From an uncultured Pelagibacteraceae bacterium (GTDB taxonomy: Bacteria; Pseudomonadota; Alphaproteobacteria; Pelagibacterales; Pelagibacteraceae), in contig CACEDG010000003.1 of NCBI GenBank assembly GCA_902558225.1, forward strand, positions 1 to 64,000: DNA of 64,000 nt, written 5' to 3'. This document shows, piece by piece, positions 9,529 through 19,085 of the stretch (the stretch's first letter is position 1; the number at the start of each line of letters is the position of its first letter). The translations under genes were made by a program, and so were the position numbers. The notes under the pieces were generated by a model. That model had not been told where the DNA came from. It worked only from the letters and a program-made list of their open reading frames with translations, and ran no database searches.

Positions 9529-12521
9529 CGCAAAATTTTAGATTAGAAAGTGGTGGATTAATAAATAGAAGTAAAAAAATTTCTTTTAAATTTAATGGTA
9601 AAAATTATTTTGGTTATGAAGGAGACACTCTCGCCTCTGCATTAATTGCTAATGGAGTTCATTTAATTGGAAGAAGTTTCAAATATCATAGACCAAGAGG
9701 TTTTTTTGGAGCTGGGGTTGATGAGCCATATGCAATAGTTCAATTATACAGAAATGGAGAAACAGAACCTAATATAAAAGCTACTGAACAAGAACTTTTT
9801 GAAGGTCTAGAAGCTAAAAGTGTTAATTGTTGGCCGAGTGTGAATTTTGATGTTGGAGCTATAAATAATTTTTTAAAGATATTCCTTCCTGCTGGTTTTT
9901 ATTACAAGACTTTTATGTGGCCAAAAAGTTTTTGGTATAAAATTTATGAACCATTTATCAGAAAAGCTGCTGGTTTAGGCACAGCATCTATAAAACATGA
10001 TAAAGAAAGATATGAACACAAATATGAATATTGTGATCTATTAATCACAGGCTCAGGTCCATCTGGATTAGCGAGTGCTTATTCAGCTGCAAAAAATGGT
10101 GCTAAAGTAATTCTCGCAGAGGACAAATCACGATTTGGAGGAACTCTATTAACAAGTGATGTCAACATAGGAAATCAATCAGGTAAAGAGTGGGCTGACA
10201 GTATTGTTTCTGAACTTAAAGAAATGTCTAATGTTACTATAAAAAATAGGTCTCAAGTTTTTGGTTATTATGATCATAACATGTTGGTTATGTCAGAAAG
10301 AATTAGTGACCATTTACCAAAAACGAAAAAATATCATCCAAAGCAAAAACTTTGGTATATCAGAGCAAAAGAAGTATTAATTTCATCTGGATCAATTGAA
10401 AGACCTATCGTGTTTGGAAATAATGATACTCCAGGCGTAATGTTGTCTTCGGCCGCTAAAGAATACATGAAAGTGTATGGTGTATTAGTTGGAAAAAAAC
10501 CACTTGTTTTTACAAACAATGATAGTGGTTATGAAACAGCAATTGAATTTAAAAAAAATGGTATTAATCCAATAATCTTAGATACTAGAAAAGAACCACG
10601 GTCAGAAATTATTGATGAGGCAAAAAATATGAATATTAATATAAAAAATTCATATGTAGTTGTAGCTGCTCAAGGATATAAAAAAGTAAAATCAGCTGAC
10701 ATAGCTAAAATATCGGATGATAAAGAGAAACTAGGATCAATTGAAAATATAGACTGTGATTGTATTTGTGTTTCTGGTTTTTGGACACCCACAATTCATT
10801 TGGCGTCACAATCTGGGAATAAAACAAAATTTAAGGAGGAAATTGATGCATTTGTTCCTGGTATATCTAAACAAAATGAAAAAACTTTAGGTGCTGCGAA
10901 TGGTATCTTTACTTTAGAAGAAACTTTAAAAGACTCATTTGAACAAGGAAATCGATTGTCAAAAAAAATTACAAATAATGATAACAAAGTTTCTTTTCCT
11001 AATGTTGTTGAAAAAAAGTCTGCAGTGCATGATAAATTCTGGTGTGTACCATTACCAAAGGGAAAAAATTATAAGCGTTTTTTAGACTTTCAAAATGATG
11101 TTGCGGTTTCGGATATAGAGATTGCTCTTAAAGAGGGATATAGGTCTATTGAACACGTGAAAAGATACACTACACTTGGAATGGCTACTGACCAAGGTAA
11201 AACAAGTAATCTTAATGGTTTACAATTAGTATCGAAAATTGAAAATAAGGTTGTGCCAGCAGTTGGACATACAACTTTTAGACCACCTTATACACCAGTT
11301 TCTATTGGAGCAATTGTTGGAAGGGAGGTTGGAAAACACTCAAAACCAACAAGAAAATCTCCTATGCATTCATGGCATGAAAAAAATAATGCAGTTTTTG
11401 TTGATGCAGGAGTTTGGTTGAGGCCAAGATATTACAAACGTGGAGATGAAAACCTATTTGAGGCATCAAAAAGAGAGGCAAAAAATGTTAGAACTAATGT
11501 TGGTGTTTGCGATGTTACTACTTTAGGTAAAATTGATATTAAAGGACCAGACGCTGCAGAGCTTTTGAATAGAGTTTATACAAATGCATGGTTAAAATTA
11601 CCAGTTGGCAAAGCACGATATGGCGTGATGTTGAGAGAAGATGGAATTGTTATGGATGATGGAACAACAACAAGAATATCAGAAAATCACTATCATATGA
11701 CTACAACTACTGCACAAGCTGCCAATGTTCTCTCTCATCTAGAGTATTATCTACAACTAGTTTGGCCAGAGTTAAATGTAAATGTAGTTTCAACAACTGA
11801 ACAATGGGCAGGAGCTGCAATCGCTGGACCAAAATCAAGAGATGTATTAAAAAAACTTTTTCCAAAGTCTGATGTGACGAATGAAGGGCTTCCTTTTATG
11901 GGTTATATTGAAGGCGATTTATTTGGAGTTAAAGCTAAAATTTTTAGAATTTCATTTTCTGGCGAACTTGCATACGAAGTAAATGTTGAGTCAGATTATG
12001 GATATTATATGTGGGAAAAAATAATTGAAATTGGTGAAGAGTTTGGAATTCAACCATATGGAACAGAGGCACTTTCAACTTTAAGAATTGAGATGGGACA
12101 TGTTGCGGGTTCAGAGCTTGATGGTAGGACTATTCCTTATGACAATTCACTTGAAGGATTACTGAGCAAAAAGAAAGATTTTATTGGTAAAAGATCTTTA
12201 ACAAGAAAAGCTTTTGCTGCTGAAGATAGACAAAAAATTGTTGGTGTTGTTCCATTAGATAAAAAAACAAGTATTCCAGAGGGATCTCATTTAGTTAAAG
12301 ACTCAAATGCACCACTTCCAAACCCAAAATTAGGTTATATTTCAGCCTCATGTTGGAGTGTTGAACACGATAATCCTTTTTCCTTAGCAATTTTAAAAGA
12401 TGGAAAGAACATGATAGGAAAAAAATTATTTGTCATGTCACCTTTAAAAAATAAAGTTATTCCAGTTGAGATCGTATCTTCACATTATGTGGATCCTAAA
12501 GGTGAGCGAGTTAGATCATGA
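9525..12521 (+). CDS. soxA: Sarcosine oxidase, alpha subunit
   Basis: The 998-aa alpha subunit has three parts. Residues ~20-105 form a ferredoxin-like domain (FKFNGKNYFGYEGDTLASAL, RSFKYHRPRGFFG). The middle is a dinucleotide-binding flavoprotein domain (LLITGSGPSGLASAYSAAKNGAKV near 170). The C-terminal ~370 residues are a GcvT-type folate domain (RPRYYKRGDENL, GVCDVTTLGKIDIKGPDA, FSGELAYEVNV). The GcvT domain captures the methyl carbon as 5,10-methylene-THF. The gene overlaps soxD by 4 nt and soxG by 4 nt. Confidence 0.96.
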   Translation: MTQNFRLESGGLINRSKKISFKFNGKNYFGYEGDTLASALIANGVHLIGRSFKYHRPRGFFGAGVDEPYAIVQLYRNGETEPNIKATEQELFEGLEAKSVNCWPSVNFDVGAINNFLKIFLPAGFYYKTFMWPKSFWYKIYEPFIRKAAGLGTASIKHDKERYEHKYEYCDLLITGSGPSGLASAYSAAKNGAKVILAEDKSRFGGTLLTSDVNIGNQSGKEWADSIVSELKEMSNVTIKNRSQVFGYYDHNMLVMSERISDHLPKTKKYHPKQKLWYIRAKEVLISSGSIERPIVFGNNDTPGVMLSSAAKEYMKVYGVLVGKKPLVFTNNDSGYETAIEFKKNGINPIILDTRKEPRSEIIDEAKNMNINIKNSYVVVAAQGYKKVKSADIAKISDDKEKLGSIENIDCDCICVSGFWTPTIHLASQSGNKTKFKEEIDAFVPGISKQNEKTLGAANGIFTLEETLKDSFEQGNRLSKKITNNDNKVSFPNVVEKKSAVHDKFWCVPLPKGKNYKRFLDFQNDVAVSDIEIALKEGYRSIEHVKRYTTLGMATDQGKTSNLNGLQLVSKIENKVVPAVGHTTFRPPYTPVSIGAIVGREVGKHSKPTRKSPMHSWHEKNNAVFVDAGVWLRPRYYKRGDENLFEASKREAKNVRTNVGVCDVTTLGKIDIKGPDAAELLNRVYTNAWLKLPVGKARYGVMLREDGIVMDDGTTTRISENHYHMTTTTAQAANVLSHLEYYLQLVWPELNVNVVSTTEQWAGAAIAGPKSRDVLKKLFPKSDVTNEGLPFMGYIEGDLFGVKAKIFRISFSGELAYEVNVESDYGYYMWEKIIEIGEEFGIQPYGTEALSTLRIEMGHVAGSELDGRTIPYDNSLEGLLSKKKDFIGKRSLTRKAFAAEDRQKIVGVVPLDKKTSIPEGSHLVKDSNAPLPNPKLGYISASCWSVEHDNPFSLAILKDGKNMIGKKLFVMSPLKNKVIPVEIVSSHYVDPKGERVRS

Positions 12522-13105
12522 GTTTGATTTCTGCGCTAGCTAAAGTCCATCATCCAGGACAATTCGGTGATTTTGAAGACAAAAAAGGAGATAATCTTTT
12601 AAAAATTTCAGAGAAAAAAAATTTATTAATTGTACAAATAGTCCAGTTTAAGAATTCTAATATTTCAACTGATAGTATTGATATTGATGGTTTAAAATTT
12701 AAAGACACTCCTTTGAATGTGACTTTTAATGAAAATACAAGAATTTTATGGAATGGCCCCAAAAATTGGCTATTGGTGTCTTCAAAAAGAGATTTACTTA
12801 AAAATATTTCTTTAACATTTAAAGAAATGGATTTTGCAGTTACTGATTTATCTCATTCAAGAGCTGTAATTGAAATAGAAGGCAATTATGCAATAGAAGT
12901 TCTTAAGAAAGGATCACCTTTTAATTTTGACGTTTTAAAGAAAAATAATTCAATAAATTCTCTTTATAACAATATTACTTTCACAGTAGATTTACTCAAT
13001 GATAAACCATTCAAAGTAAGGTTATTTGCCTTAAGAAGTTTTGGAGAGTCTTTATATCACTCTATCACTGATTCATCACTAGAGTTTGGTTACGAAAATA
13101 AATAG
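12518..13105 (+). CDS. soxG: Sarcosine oxidase, gamma subunit
   Basis: The 195-aa last member of the sox operon, overlapping soxA by 4 nt. It has the family pattern of a GcvT-like fold: ILWNGPKNWLLVS, then TDLSHSRAVIEIEG, and a C-terminal SFGESLYHSITDSSLEFGYE. The subunit is structural. Sequence conservation within this family is low, so operon position is part of the evidence. It converges on the EamA gene with a 6-nt gap. Confidence 0.92.
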   Translation: MSLISALAKVHHPGQFGDFEDKKGDNLLKISEKKNLLIVQIVQFKNSNISTDSIDIDGLKFKDTPLNVTFNENTRILWNGPKNWLLVSSKRDLLKNISLTFKEMDFAVTDLSHSRAVIEIEGNYAIEVLKKGSPFNFDVLKKNNSINSLYNNITFTVDLLNDKPFKVRLFALRSFGESLYHSITDSSLEFGYENK

Positions 13106-13111
13106 CTTTGA

Positions 13112-13960
13112 TTAATCTCTTGTTGCAATATAAACTCCTATTGACGCGATCAAAAAACCTATAAGATCGGTTGCTGTTAAACTTTCTTCTAAAAAAAACC
13201 AAGCCATTAAAGCAGATGTTGCCGGGATAAGAAAAAAAATAGAAACAGTTTTGCTTGCAGAATTTTTTTTGATCAAAAACATCAATATAGTAAACGCTCC
13301 AAAAGAAACTAGAAATATCTGATGACTCATCGCTACAAAAAAAGTGATATTAAAATCTATAAAAGCTCTGGTAAAAAAAATAACTATTAAGAGGTGAAAT
13401 AAACATCCACCAATAGCTTGATAAAAATTACTTACTGATAAAGGGAGATTATTACTTAGTTTCTTTTGCCAAATTGTAGAGGTGGTTATTGCTATCAAAG
13501 CAATTATAGTTGCTATTAAACCAAATGTAGGTATCTCCTCTCCTAAATCTAACCCTAAAACCAAAGCTGCTCCTACAAAACCAAGAAAAGCTCCAATCCA
13601 TTGCTTAAACGTTACTTTTTCATTTAATATTGGGCCACTCAATATGTTTGTTAAAATAGGTTGTAAAGTGACAATTAACGCTGCTATTCCTGTCGGCATT
13701 CCAATTGAAATTGAGTAAAACACTCCACCCAAGTAAACGCCGTGGAAAAGAACACCACTTAAAACAGACTCTACAAGATTATTTCTGTTAATAAGTATTG
13801 AATTTTTTGAGATAAGTGAGAAAAAATAAAAACCTACAGCTACAAAAAAAAATCTAAAAGCTAGTGCGGAAAATGGATCGCTATTATCTACAATTGGTTT
13901 AGTTGTTATAAATGCAGAGGACCAAAGCAATATAAAAATAAATGGATAAATTCTGATCAT
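13112..13960 (-). CDS. EamA/DMT-family transporter
   Basis: A multi-pass inner-membrane protein of the drug/metabolite transporter superfamily with two EamA repeats, about ten predicted hydrophobic helices. Typical blocks are FILLWSSAFITTKPIV near the N-terminus and LNEKVTFKQWIGAFLGFVGAALVLG at the end of the first repeat; LEESLTATDLIGFLIASIGVYIATRD closes the second. The track start at 14002 is a TTG that adds a basic 14-residue tail; the ATG at 13960 (MIRIYPFIFILLWSS) fits the family better. The substrate is unknown. It lies convergent to soxG, with no operon partner. Confidence 0.88.
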   Translation of the reverse strand: MIRIYPFIFILLWSSAFITTKPIVDNSDPFSALAFRFFFVAVGFYFFSLISKNSILINRNNLVESVLSGVLFHGVYLGGVFYSISIGMPTGIAALIVTLQPILTNILSGPILNEKVTFKQWIGAFLGFVGAALVLGLDLGEEIPTFGLIATIIALIAITTSTIWQKKLSNNLPLSVSNFYQAIGGCLFHLLIVIFFTRAFIDFNITFFVAMSHQIFLVSFGAFTILMFLIKKNSASKTVSIFFLIPATSALMAWFFLEESLTATDLIGFLIASIGVYIATRD

Positions 13961-14095
13961 TTTAGGTTTTATAAATAAATTTTTCTTACAATTGATTCTC
14001 AAATTTAGTTAAATTTGTCTATGAAATTAAAGCTTTTACACAAAAAAATTAATTCTATCTTGAGTTGTGTCACAAAATGCTTAGGATTCTTTTTT

Positions 14096-14407
14096 ATGTT
14101 TCGTAAAAAAATAATTTTTGGTTTGTTATTATTTTTTTCTCTAGGAGCGTGCACAGCGCCGACTGCAATGTTGGGCCCAGCTTATACTTTAACTTCTACA
14201 GGAAATGTTGCTCAAGCTGGATTTTCATATGGATCAAGTGAGTTAATAACAATTTACACAGGAAAAACTCCAATGGAAAATGTAATTGAAATTACCTCAA
14301 AAGATGTAAACATCCAAAAACAAACTCTAGAAAGTGAAGATTTTAAAAATTTAGTAAAAACTAGAATTATAAAAACAAATAATATTTTAAAATCTACTAA
14401 TCAATAA
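14096..14407 (+). CDS. Putative lipoprotein
   Basis: The track starts at a TTG (14015), but the ATG at 14096 gives a clean lipoprotein signal: MFRKKIIFGLLLFFSLGACTAP, with the lipobox LGAC just before residue 20. The mature part is only about 85 aa and has no recognised domain. It contains AYTLTSTGNVAQAGFSYGSSELITIYTGKTPMENV. I cannot assign a role. It overlaps the tail of the minus-strand gene that follows by 11 nt. Confidence 0.72.
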   Translation: MFRKKIIFGLLLFFSLGACTAPTAMLGPAYTLTSTGNVAQAGFSYGSSELITIYTGKTPMENVIEITSKDVNIQKQTLESEDFKNLVKTRIIKTNNILKSTNQ

Positions 14408-14837
14408 TATTGAGTTTTATAAGTTTATTTTGTTTGGTTTCTTTGCACCATAGCTCATAACTTTCACACATTCGCCACAGATGATCGAATGCTCTTTGAG
14501 AAATTTCTAAAGGAAAATGACTTTTTGCGTAGTATAAATCTGGATAATGGATCAATTGTTTAACCATCATATCTTTTTGAATTTTAAGCAATCTTATTGT
14601 TTCTTGTGGAACTTTTTTTTGTGTTTTGGTATCGATAAAATTATCTTCAGTTAATTTTTCAAACCATTCATCATGAAATTTACCACTGCTAATTTTGTTA
14701 TAAGTATCAGAACTCATAAATGCATCAAAAGCATCTATAGTTGAAAAATCTGAATTTTTTGACTTAATTTCAAAAATTTTAGAATAAATTTTTTCAGCAA
14801 CATATAAAACGTAAGGCATTTCTTTATTTTTCATCAT
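14397..14837 (-). CDS. Hypothetical protein
   Basis: A 146-aa soluble, mostly helical protein that I do not recognise. It has no signal peptide, membrane segment or obvious metal motif. A conserved-looking C-terminal stretch is ISQRAFDHLWRMCESYELWCKE. It lies just downstream of the racemase-family gene with a 4-nt overlap, so the two are co-transcribed and probably translationally coupled. Confidence 0.7.
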   Translation of the reverse strand: MMKNKEMPYVLYVAEKIYSKIFEIKSKNSDFSTIDAFDAFMSSDTYNKISSGKFHDEWFEKLTEDNFIDTKTQKKVPQETIRLLKIQKDMMVKQLIHYPDLYYAKSHFPLEISQRAFDHLWRMCESYELWCKETKQNKLIKLNIID

Positions 14838-15577
14838 CTATATTTTTTCATAGTTGCCTTAGCCAATATTAAATTTGGATCTAAAAAAATTTTGGATGTT
14901 TCGATTTTTTTAAAGGATTTGAAAGCAAAAATAGCAATAGGTAATTCTGTACAGCCCAGAATTATCTTTTTACATTTTTTTTTTAATAAATAATCAATGG
15001 AAGGCTTTATAATCTTTGATGCAGCTCTTACATTACCCATCTTAACAAGCTTAATAGCTTTATTTACTGATTTTTTTTGAAGTTCCTTTTTTGGTATAAC
15101 AAGATTATATTTTTTATTAAAAAATCTATTATAAATTCCTGTTATAATTGTTCCCTCAGTTGCTAATAATCCAATAGATGTGTTTTTTTTACATTTGTTT
15201 TTAGTGTACTCAAAAACTTCTTTTGGCATATTGATGATAGGTAATTTAATCTTTTTTTTTAAATCATCGAACCAATAATGAGCAGTGTTACAAGGAATTA
15301 CTATAAACTTACATTTACTTTTCTTTAATAGATTACATCCCCTTAATAAACTTTTTAAAACAATTAAGTATTTTTTTTTGATTTTTTTGTTTGATTTTTT
15401 ATTTAACAGCTTACCTGTATGAATTCCTATTGACTCTGGCCTACCAGGTATGTTCGACTTATTATATAAAACAAATAGAGGATAATCCTGATCAATTTTC
15501 CCTCTATTTAAAATTGCAAGCTTATTACAAAAATCAAGACCTGCTTGTGTTCCCATGCCACCAAGAATACCAATCAT
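14834..15577 (-). CDS. Aspartate/glutamate racemase family protein
   Basis: The 247-aa protein has both catalytic cysteine motifs of cofactor-independent amino-acid racemases: VIPCNTAHYW near residue 98 and LGCTELPIAIF near residue 211. The N-terminus MIGILGGMGTQAG is typical of the aspartate-racemase branch (RacD/YgeA-like). These enzymes interconvert L- and D-Asp or Glu; the true substrate here is unknown. It is very lysine-rich. It overlaps the following 146-aa gene by 4 nt. Upstream, towards cspA, lies a strong inverted repeat. Confidence 0.88.
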   Translation of the reverse strand: MIGILGGMGTQAGLDFCNKLAILNRGKIDQDYPLFVLYNKSNIPGRPESIGIHTGKLLNKKSNKKIKKKYLIVLKSLLRGCNLLKKSKCKFIVIPCNTAHYWFDDLKKKIKLPIINMPKEVFEYTKNKCKKNTSIGLLATEGTIITGIYNRFFNKKYNLVIPKKELQKKSVNKAIKLVKMGNVRAASKIIKPSIDYLLKKKCKKIILGCTELPIAIFAFKSFKKIETSKIFLDPNLILAKATMKKYR

Positions 15578-15604
15578 AATAAAAAATAATATTCGATAGA
15601 TTAG

Positions 15605-15666
15605 TTTATTGGCTAAAAAAATAAATCAATTCTTAATTTAAATTGAGATATTTAATAGCCAATAAA
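15605..15666. repeat. Inverted repeat between cspA and the racemase gene
   Basis: Perfect 11-nt arms, TTTATTGGCTA and TAGCCAATAAA, flank an interior that also pairs partly (ATCAATT against AATTGAGAT). The structure begins 15 nt past the cspA stop codon, so on the minus strand it could fold in the cspA 3' UTR. It has no long U-run right after the stem. It may be a terminator, a stability element or an attenuator ahead of the racemase gene. Confidence 0.7.
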
Positions 15667-15680
15667 TGATATTTTGAAAA

Positions 15681-15887
15681 TTATGCAGTTTTTAAGTTCA
15701 CTGCTGAAGGACCTTTAGGACCATCTTCAACATCGAAAGTCAAAGCTTGACCCTCATCTAAACCGTTCATACCCGCATCTCTTACAGCTGAAACGTGTAC
15801 AAACACATCTTTCTCCCCATCTTCTCTAGAAATAAATCCAAAACCTTTGGTTGGATTAAACCATTTAACTTTACCTTGTAGACTCAT
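15681..15887 (-). CDS. cspA: Cold-shock domain protein (CspA family)
   Basis: The 68-aa protein is one complete cold-shock domain. RNP1 reads KGFGFI and RNP2 reads VFVHVSA; the start [18 protein letters not shown] is canonical. It binds single-stranded RNA and DNA and acts as an RNA chaperone. The gene is monocistronic-looking, with a 118-nt AT-rich leader before it and a stable inverted repeat after it, both usual for csp transcripts under post-transcriptional control. Confidence 0.97.
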   Translation of the reverse strand: MSLQGKVKWFNPTKGFGFISREDGEKDVFVHVSAVRDAGMNGLDEGQALTFDVEDGPKGPSAVNLKTA

Positions 15888-16005
15888 ATTTTTTCTTCTT
15901 ACTTATAGTTATATTTATTTATTACTTATAATTAAGTAATATGGCTTTCTTCATAAATTATAAGGTTTTGTCAACTAATTTTGTGCTTTATGACAGTTTT
16001 TTTTA
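15888..16005 (-). promoter_or_regulatory. cspA leader and candidate promoter
   Basis: This interval lies between the cspA ATG and the end of the GNAT gene. On the minus strand it has a perfect -10-like TATAAT at 15962-15957, with only a weak -35 (CACAAA) 17 nt upstream. A TTGACA at 15974-15969 is too close to that -10 to pair with it. An A-rich AGAAGAAAAA sits just before the ATG. The long AT-rich leader suits a cold-shock mRNA, but no known motif is identifiable. Confidence 0.35.
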
Positions 16006-16473
16006 TTAATCGTGGTTAATAAGCTTTGTCAAATAAATAGAATTTACATCCTCTTTATAGTGTGCGAAAGGTTTACAGGGCTGAAAATCACATTTTTTAA
16101 ATAGTTTTCTAGCTGGATCAAAAAATTTTCCAGCACCAGTCTCTAAACTTATTCTTTTTATGTTCAATTTTTTAGCCTCTTCAATCAAATGATTAATTAC
16201 TTTAATACCATTACCTTGATTTCTAAAATCATCATGAATTCGTATTGATTTAAATTCTCCATGTTCTTTTTCTATGAATTTTAATGCTCCGCAACCAAAT
16301 ATTTTTTCACTTTCCCACAAACTCCAAAATTTTATAGATGGAATCTTCAATCCAGGGATATCCAAAACATGTGCACTTCCTTCTGGTGATGCAGCTCTTA
16401 ATTCAATAAAATGTTTTGTAAGAAGCTTATTGACCTCTGGATGATCAAAATTCCCCTCTATAGATTTAAGCAT
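16006..16473 (-). CDS. GNAT-family N-acetyltransferase
   Basis: The 155-aa protein shows the GNAT core: IFGCGALKFIEKEHGEFKSIRIHDDFRNQGNGIKVINHLIEEA, with the acetyl-CoA pyrophosphate loop RNQGNG (Q/RxxGxG/A type). LNIKRISLETG follows. The substrate is unknown; the C-terminus resembles small-molecule or amino-acid acetyltransferases of the PhnO/YhbS kind. It begins directly after the purK stop, so it is the third gene of the purE-purK operon, although no purine role is implied. Confidence 0.88.
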   Translation of the reverse strand: MLKSIEGNFDHPEVNKLLTKHFIELRAASPEGSAHVLDIPGLKIPSIKFWSLWESEKIFGCGALKFIEKEHGEFKSIRIHDDFRNQGNGIKVINHLIEEAKKLNIKRISLETGAGKFFDPARKLFKKCDFQPCKPFAHYKEDVNSIYLTKLINHD

Positions 16474-17520
16474 TTATATTAAAGTTGTTATATGACCCAT
16501 TTTTCGTTTATCTTTAATCTCTTTTTTTTGATAATCAAAGAAAAATTCATTTTCATTTAATTTAAAATTTTCTCTGTAGGGTTTAATCTGATTGCCTATG
16601 AGATTGACCATCTTTGCATTAGATATTTTTTTTAAGGCAATTTTTTCTAATCCGCAAACTGCTCTTACATGATTTTCAAATTGGCTTATATTAAAAGCAT
16701 TTATTGTCAGATGACCTGAATTATGAACCCTAGGAGCTATTTCGTTAACATAAAGATTTTCATTTTTGTCTATAAAAAATTCAACACAAAGAGTTCCTAT
16801 ATACTTTAATTCTTCTGCAATTCTAATTGCCCATTCTTTTGACTCATCAAATATTTTTTTGCTAATTTCTGCTGGTATTATTGAATGTTTTAATATTTGG
16901 TTTTCATGAGTATTTTCTATCGGTTCATATATTTCATAACTATTATTCCCAAATCTAGTAATAATCACTGATATTTCTTTTTTTAGTTTTACTAATTTTT
17001 CAAGTATATATCCTTTGGAAAAATCAAGATTAAGAGATCCAATTTCTTCAATTTTTTTAATTGGGTATTGACCTTTGCCATCATAACCCAAAGTTGTTGT
17101 TTTTAAGATACCTGGTAAAAAATCTCCTAAAGGCTCAATATCAGATTTACTTTCTATTGCAGCGTATCTGGTTGTTCTGATATTTAGTTTATTTATAAAG
17201 TCTTTTTCCGAAATTCTATGTTGTATCAATTTATTCACTGATGGTTTAGGTAAAACAGGCTTTGATAAGTTAATATTATTTAAGGTTTCATAAGGAATAT
17301 TTTCAAATTCATAAGTTATTATATCAACAACTTTTGTAAATTCTTGGATTTTATGTTTATCATCATATTTTCCAAAAATAAAGTTGTCACAAAAATTTTG
17401 AGCTGGAGCATCAATATCATCACAATAGATCGTTGTTTGAATATTAAATTTTTTTGCAGCATCAGCAAGCAGACTTCCTAATTGACCACCACCAATAATA
17501 CCCAAATTTTTTATTGACAT
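16474..17520 (-). CDS. purK: N5-carboxyaminoimidazole ribonucleotide synthase
   Basis: The 348-aa ATP-grasp enzyme uses ATP and bicarbonate to carboxylate AIR in purine synthesis. The N-terminus LGIIGGGQLGSLLADAAKK is the PurK fingerprint. Mid-protein TTTLGYDGKGQYPI is the ATP-grasp glycine loop, and ECSVIITRF-type and CVEFFIDKNENLYVNEIAPRVHNSGHLTINA blocks follow. It lies 3 nt downstream of purE, so the two consecutive pathway steps are encoded together. Confidence 0.96.
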   Translation of the reverse strand: MSIKNLGIIGGGQLGSLLADAAKKFNIQTTIYCDDIDAPAQNFCDNFIFGKYDDKHKIQEFTKVVDIITYEFENIPYETLNNINLSKPVLPKPSVNKLIQHRISEKDFINKLNIRTTRYAAIESKSDIEPLGDFLPGILKTTTLGYDGKGQYPIKKIEEIGSLNLDFSKGYILEKLVKLKKEISVIITRFGNNSYEIYEPIENTHENQILKHSIIPAEISKKIFDESKEWAIRIAEELKYIGTLCVEFFIDKNENLYVNEIAPRVHNSGHLTINAFNISQFENHVRAVCGLEKIALKKISNAKMVNLIGNQIKPYRENFKLNENEFFFDYQKKEIKDKRKMGHITTLI

Positions 17521-17523
17521 TTT

Positions 17524-18015
17524 CTATCGTGGATTTTTTTTGACTGATCTTGTTTGAGACAACCGCCAATTATTTAGTTTTTTTTTAACAATGGGATTAT
17601 TATTACTGATTATAGCGGCAGCCAACAAAGCAGCGTTTATTGCACCATCATCACCTATTGCAAGAGTTCCAACTGGAATACCTTTAGGCATTTGCGCAAT
17701 TGATAATAAACTATCAAGTCCTTTTAGCTTTTTACTCTCTATAGGAACTCCTAAAACTGGTATTGAAGTTATAGCAGAGATCATACCAGGTAAATGTGCC
17801 GATCCACCTGCACCAGCAATTATAACCCCAATATTATTTTTTGATGCATTTTCTGCAAACTCATACATTCGTTTGGGAGTTCTGTGAGCCGAAATAATTT
17901 TAGTTTCGAATTTAACACCCATAGTTTTTAGTATTTTTGCAGATAATTTCATAGTTTTGAAGTCAGACTGACTTCCCATAACAATAGCAACTTTAAGATT
18001 TCTATTCTTTTTCAT
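17524..18015 (-). CDS. purE: N5-carboxyaminoimidazole ribonucleotide mutase
   Basis: The 163-aa protein has the class I PurE blocks [14 protein letters not shown] and [11 protein letters not shown] (catalytic His), then [28 protein letters not shown]. It shifts the carboxylate of N5-CAIR to give CAIR. It is the first gene of purE-purK-GNAT. The promoter must lie in the 102-nt AT-rich gap shared with the divergent M19-like gene. Confidence 0.97.
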   Translation of the reverse strand: MKKNRNLKVAIVMGSQSDFKTMKLSAKILKTMGVKFETKIISAHRTPKRMYEFAENASKNNIGVIIAGAGGSAHLPGMISAITSIPVLGVPIESKKLKGLDSLLSIAQMPKGIPVGTLAIGDDGAINAALLAAAIISNNNPIVKKKLNNWRLSQTRSVKKNPR

Positions 18016-18117
18016 GATTTTTTTGCATTTTATTTATTTCAAAATTAGATAAAAATTTCAATAAAATAAATAGTATTTAAAAAAACAACTTGGTATGGTT
18101 AATCATTATTAATCAAA

Positions 18118-19083
18118 ATGAAATTTAAAATTGATAATCTTCAATACTGTAATTGGTCTAGAAAAGTATTTGAAATAAATCGCGAGGCAGGTTTAGATGC
18201 AGTTCATGTTACAATAGTCTATCATGAAGACTTTGACGAACTTCAAAATGAAATTAAAAAGTGGCAAACTTTATTAAAAGAAAATTCAGATTTAATTTTT
18301 TTAGGTCAAAGTTTTAAGGATATTGAAAAAGCCAATAAGGAGAATAAAACTGCAATTTTTTTTGGTTTCCAAAATTGTTCTCCAATAGAAGATGATATCA
18401 ATTTAGTTGAAAAAGTTCATAGTCTTGGATGTAGATTTATGCAACTCACTTACAACAATCAATCATTGCTAGCCACAGGTTGTTATGAAAAAAATGATAG
18501 TGGGGTAACTAATTTTGGAAGGGAAGTTATCCGAGAAATGAATAGAGTAGGTATTGTAGTGGATATGTCTCATTCAGCAGAAAAAAGCACTTTTGATGCA
18601 ATTGAGTTTAGTGAAAAACCAATAGCAATCACTCATGCAAACCCATCCTTTTGGCACGCCGCGAAAAGAAATAAATCTTCTGAGTTATTAAAAACTTTAA
18701 GTGATAGTGGTGGAATATTAGGATTATCTTTATACCCGCATCATCTTAAGGACAATACAAATTGTTCTCTGGAAAGCTTTTGTGAAATGGTGGCGAAAAC
18801 AGCAGAAATAATGAATATTAATAATATTGGTATAGGATCAGATCTTTGTTTAAATCAACCAGATGAGGTTGTTGAATGGATGAGAAATGGAACCTGGTCT
18901 AAAAATAAAAATTATGGAGAAGGCTCTAAAAATAAACAAGGGTTTCCTAAACAGCCCAATTGGTTTGAGGATGCAAGAGGTTTTAAAAATTTAGAAGTAG
19001 GTTTAAAAAAGATTGGTTTTTCAGAGACTGAGACTAATGGGATACTAGGTAACAATTGGTATAACTTTTATAAAACTATCTAA
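18118..19083 (+). CDS. M19 (renal dipeptidase)-like protein lacking several metal ligands
   Basis: The 321-aa protein has the M19 amidohydrolase fold signatures VVDMSHS, AITHANP and IGIGSDLCL, matching three of the usual zinc ligands (two His, one Asp). The N-terminal HxD of classical members (DGHND) is replaced by IDNLQYC, and the bridging Glu region (EGGH) reads GFQNCSPI. Three expected ligands are therefore absent, so ordinary dipeptidase activity is doubtful. It leads a tight operon with a 553-aa unknown, a DUF3726-like protein and a 52-aa CxxC protein. It may act on a different substrate or with one metal. Confidence 0.82.
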   Translation: MKFKIDNLQYCNWSRKVFEINREAGLDAVHVTIVYHEDFDELQNEIKKWQTLLKENSDLIFLGQSFKDIEKANKENKTAIFFGFQNCSPIEDDINLVEKVHSLGCRFMQLTYNNQSLLATGCYEKNDSGVTNFGREVIREMNRVGIVVDMSHSAEKSTFDAIEFSEKPIAITHANPSFWHAAKRNKSSELLKTLSDSGGILGLSLYPHHLKDNTNCSLESFCEMVAKTAEIMNINNIGIGSDLCLNQPDEVVEWMRNGTWSKNKNYGEGSKNKQGFPKQPNWFEDARGFKNLEVGLKKIGFSETETNGILGNNWYNFYKTI

Positions 19084-19085
19084 AT

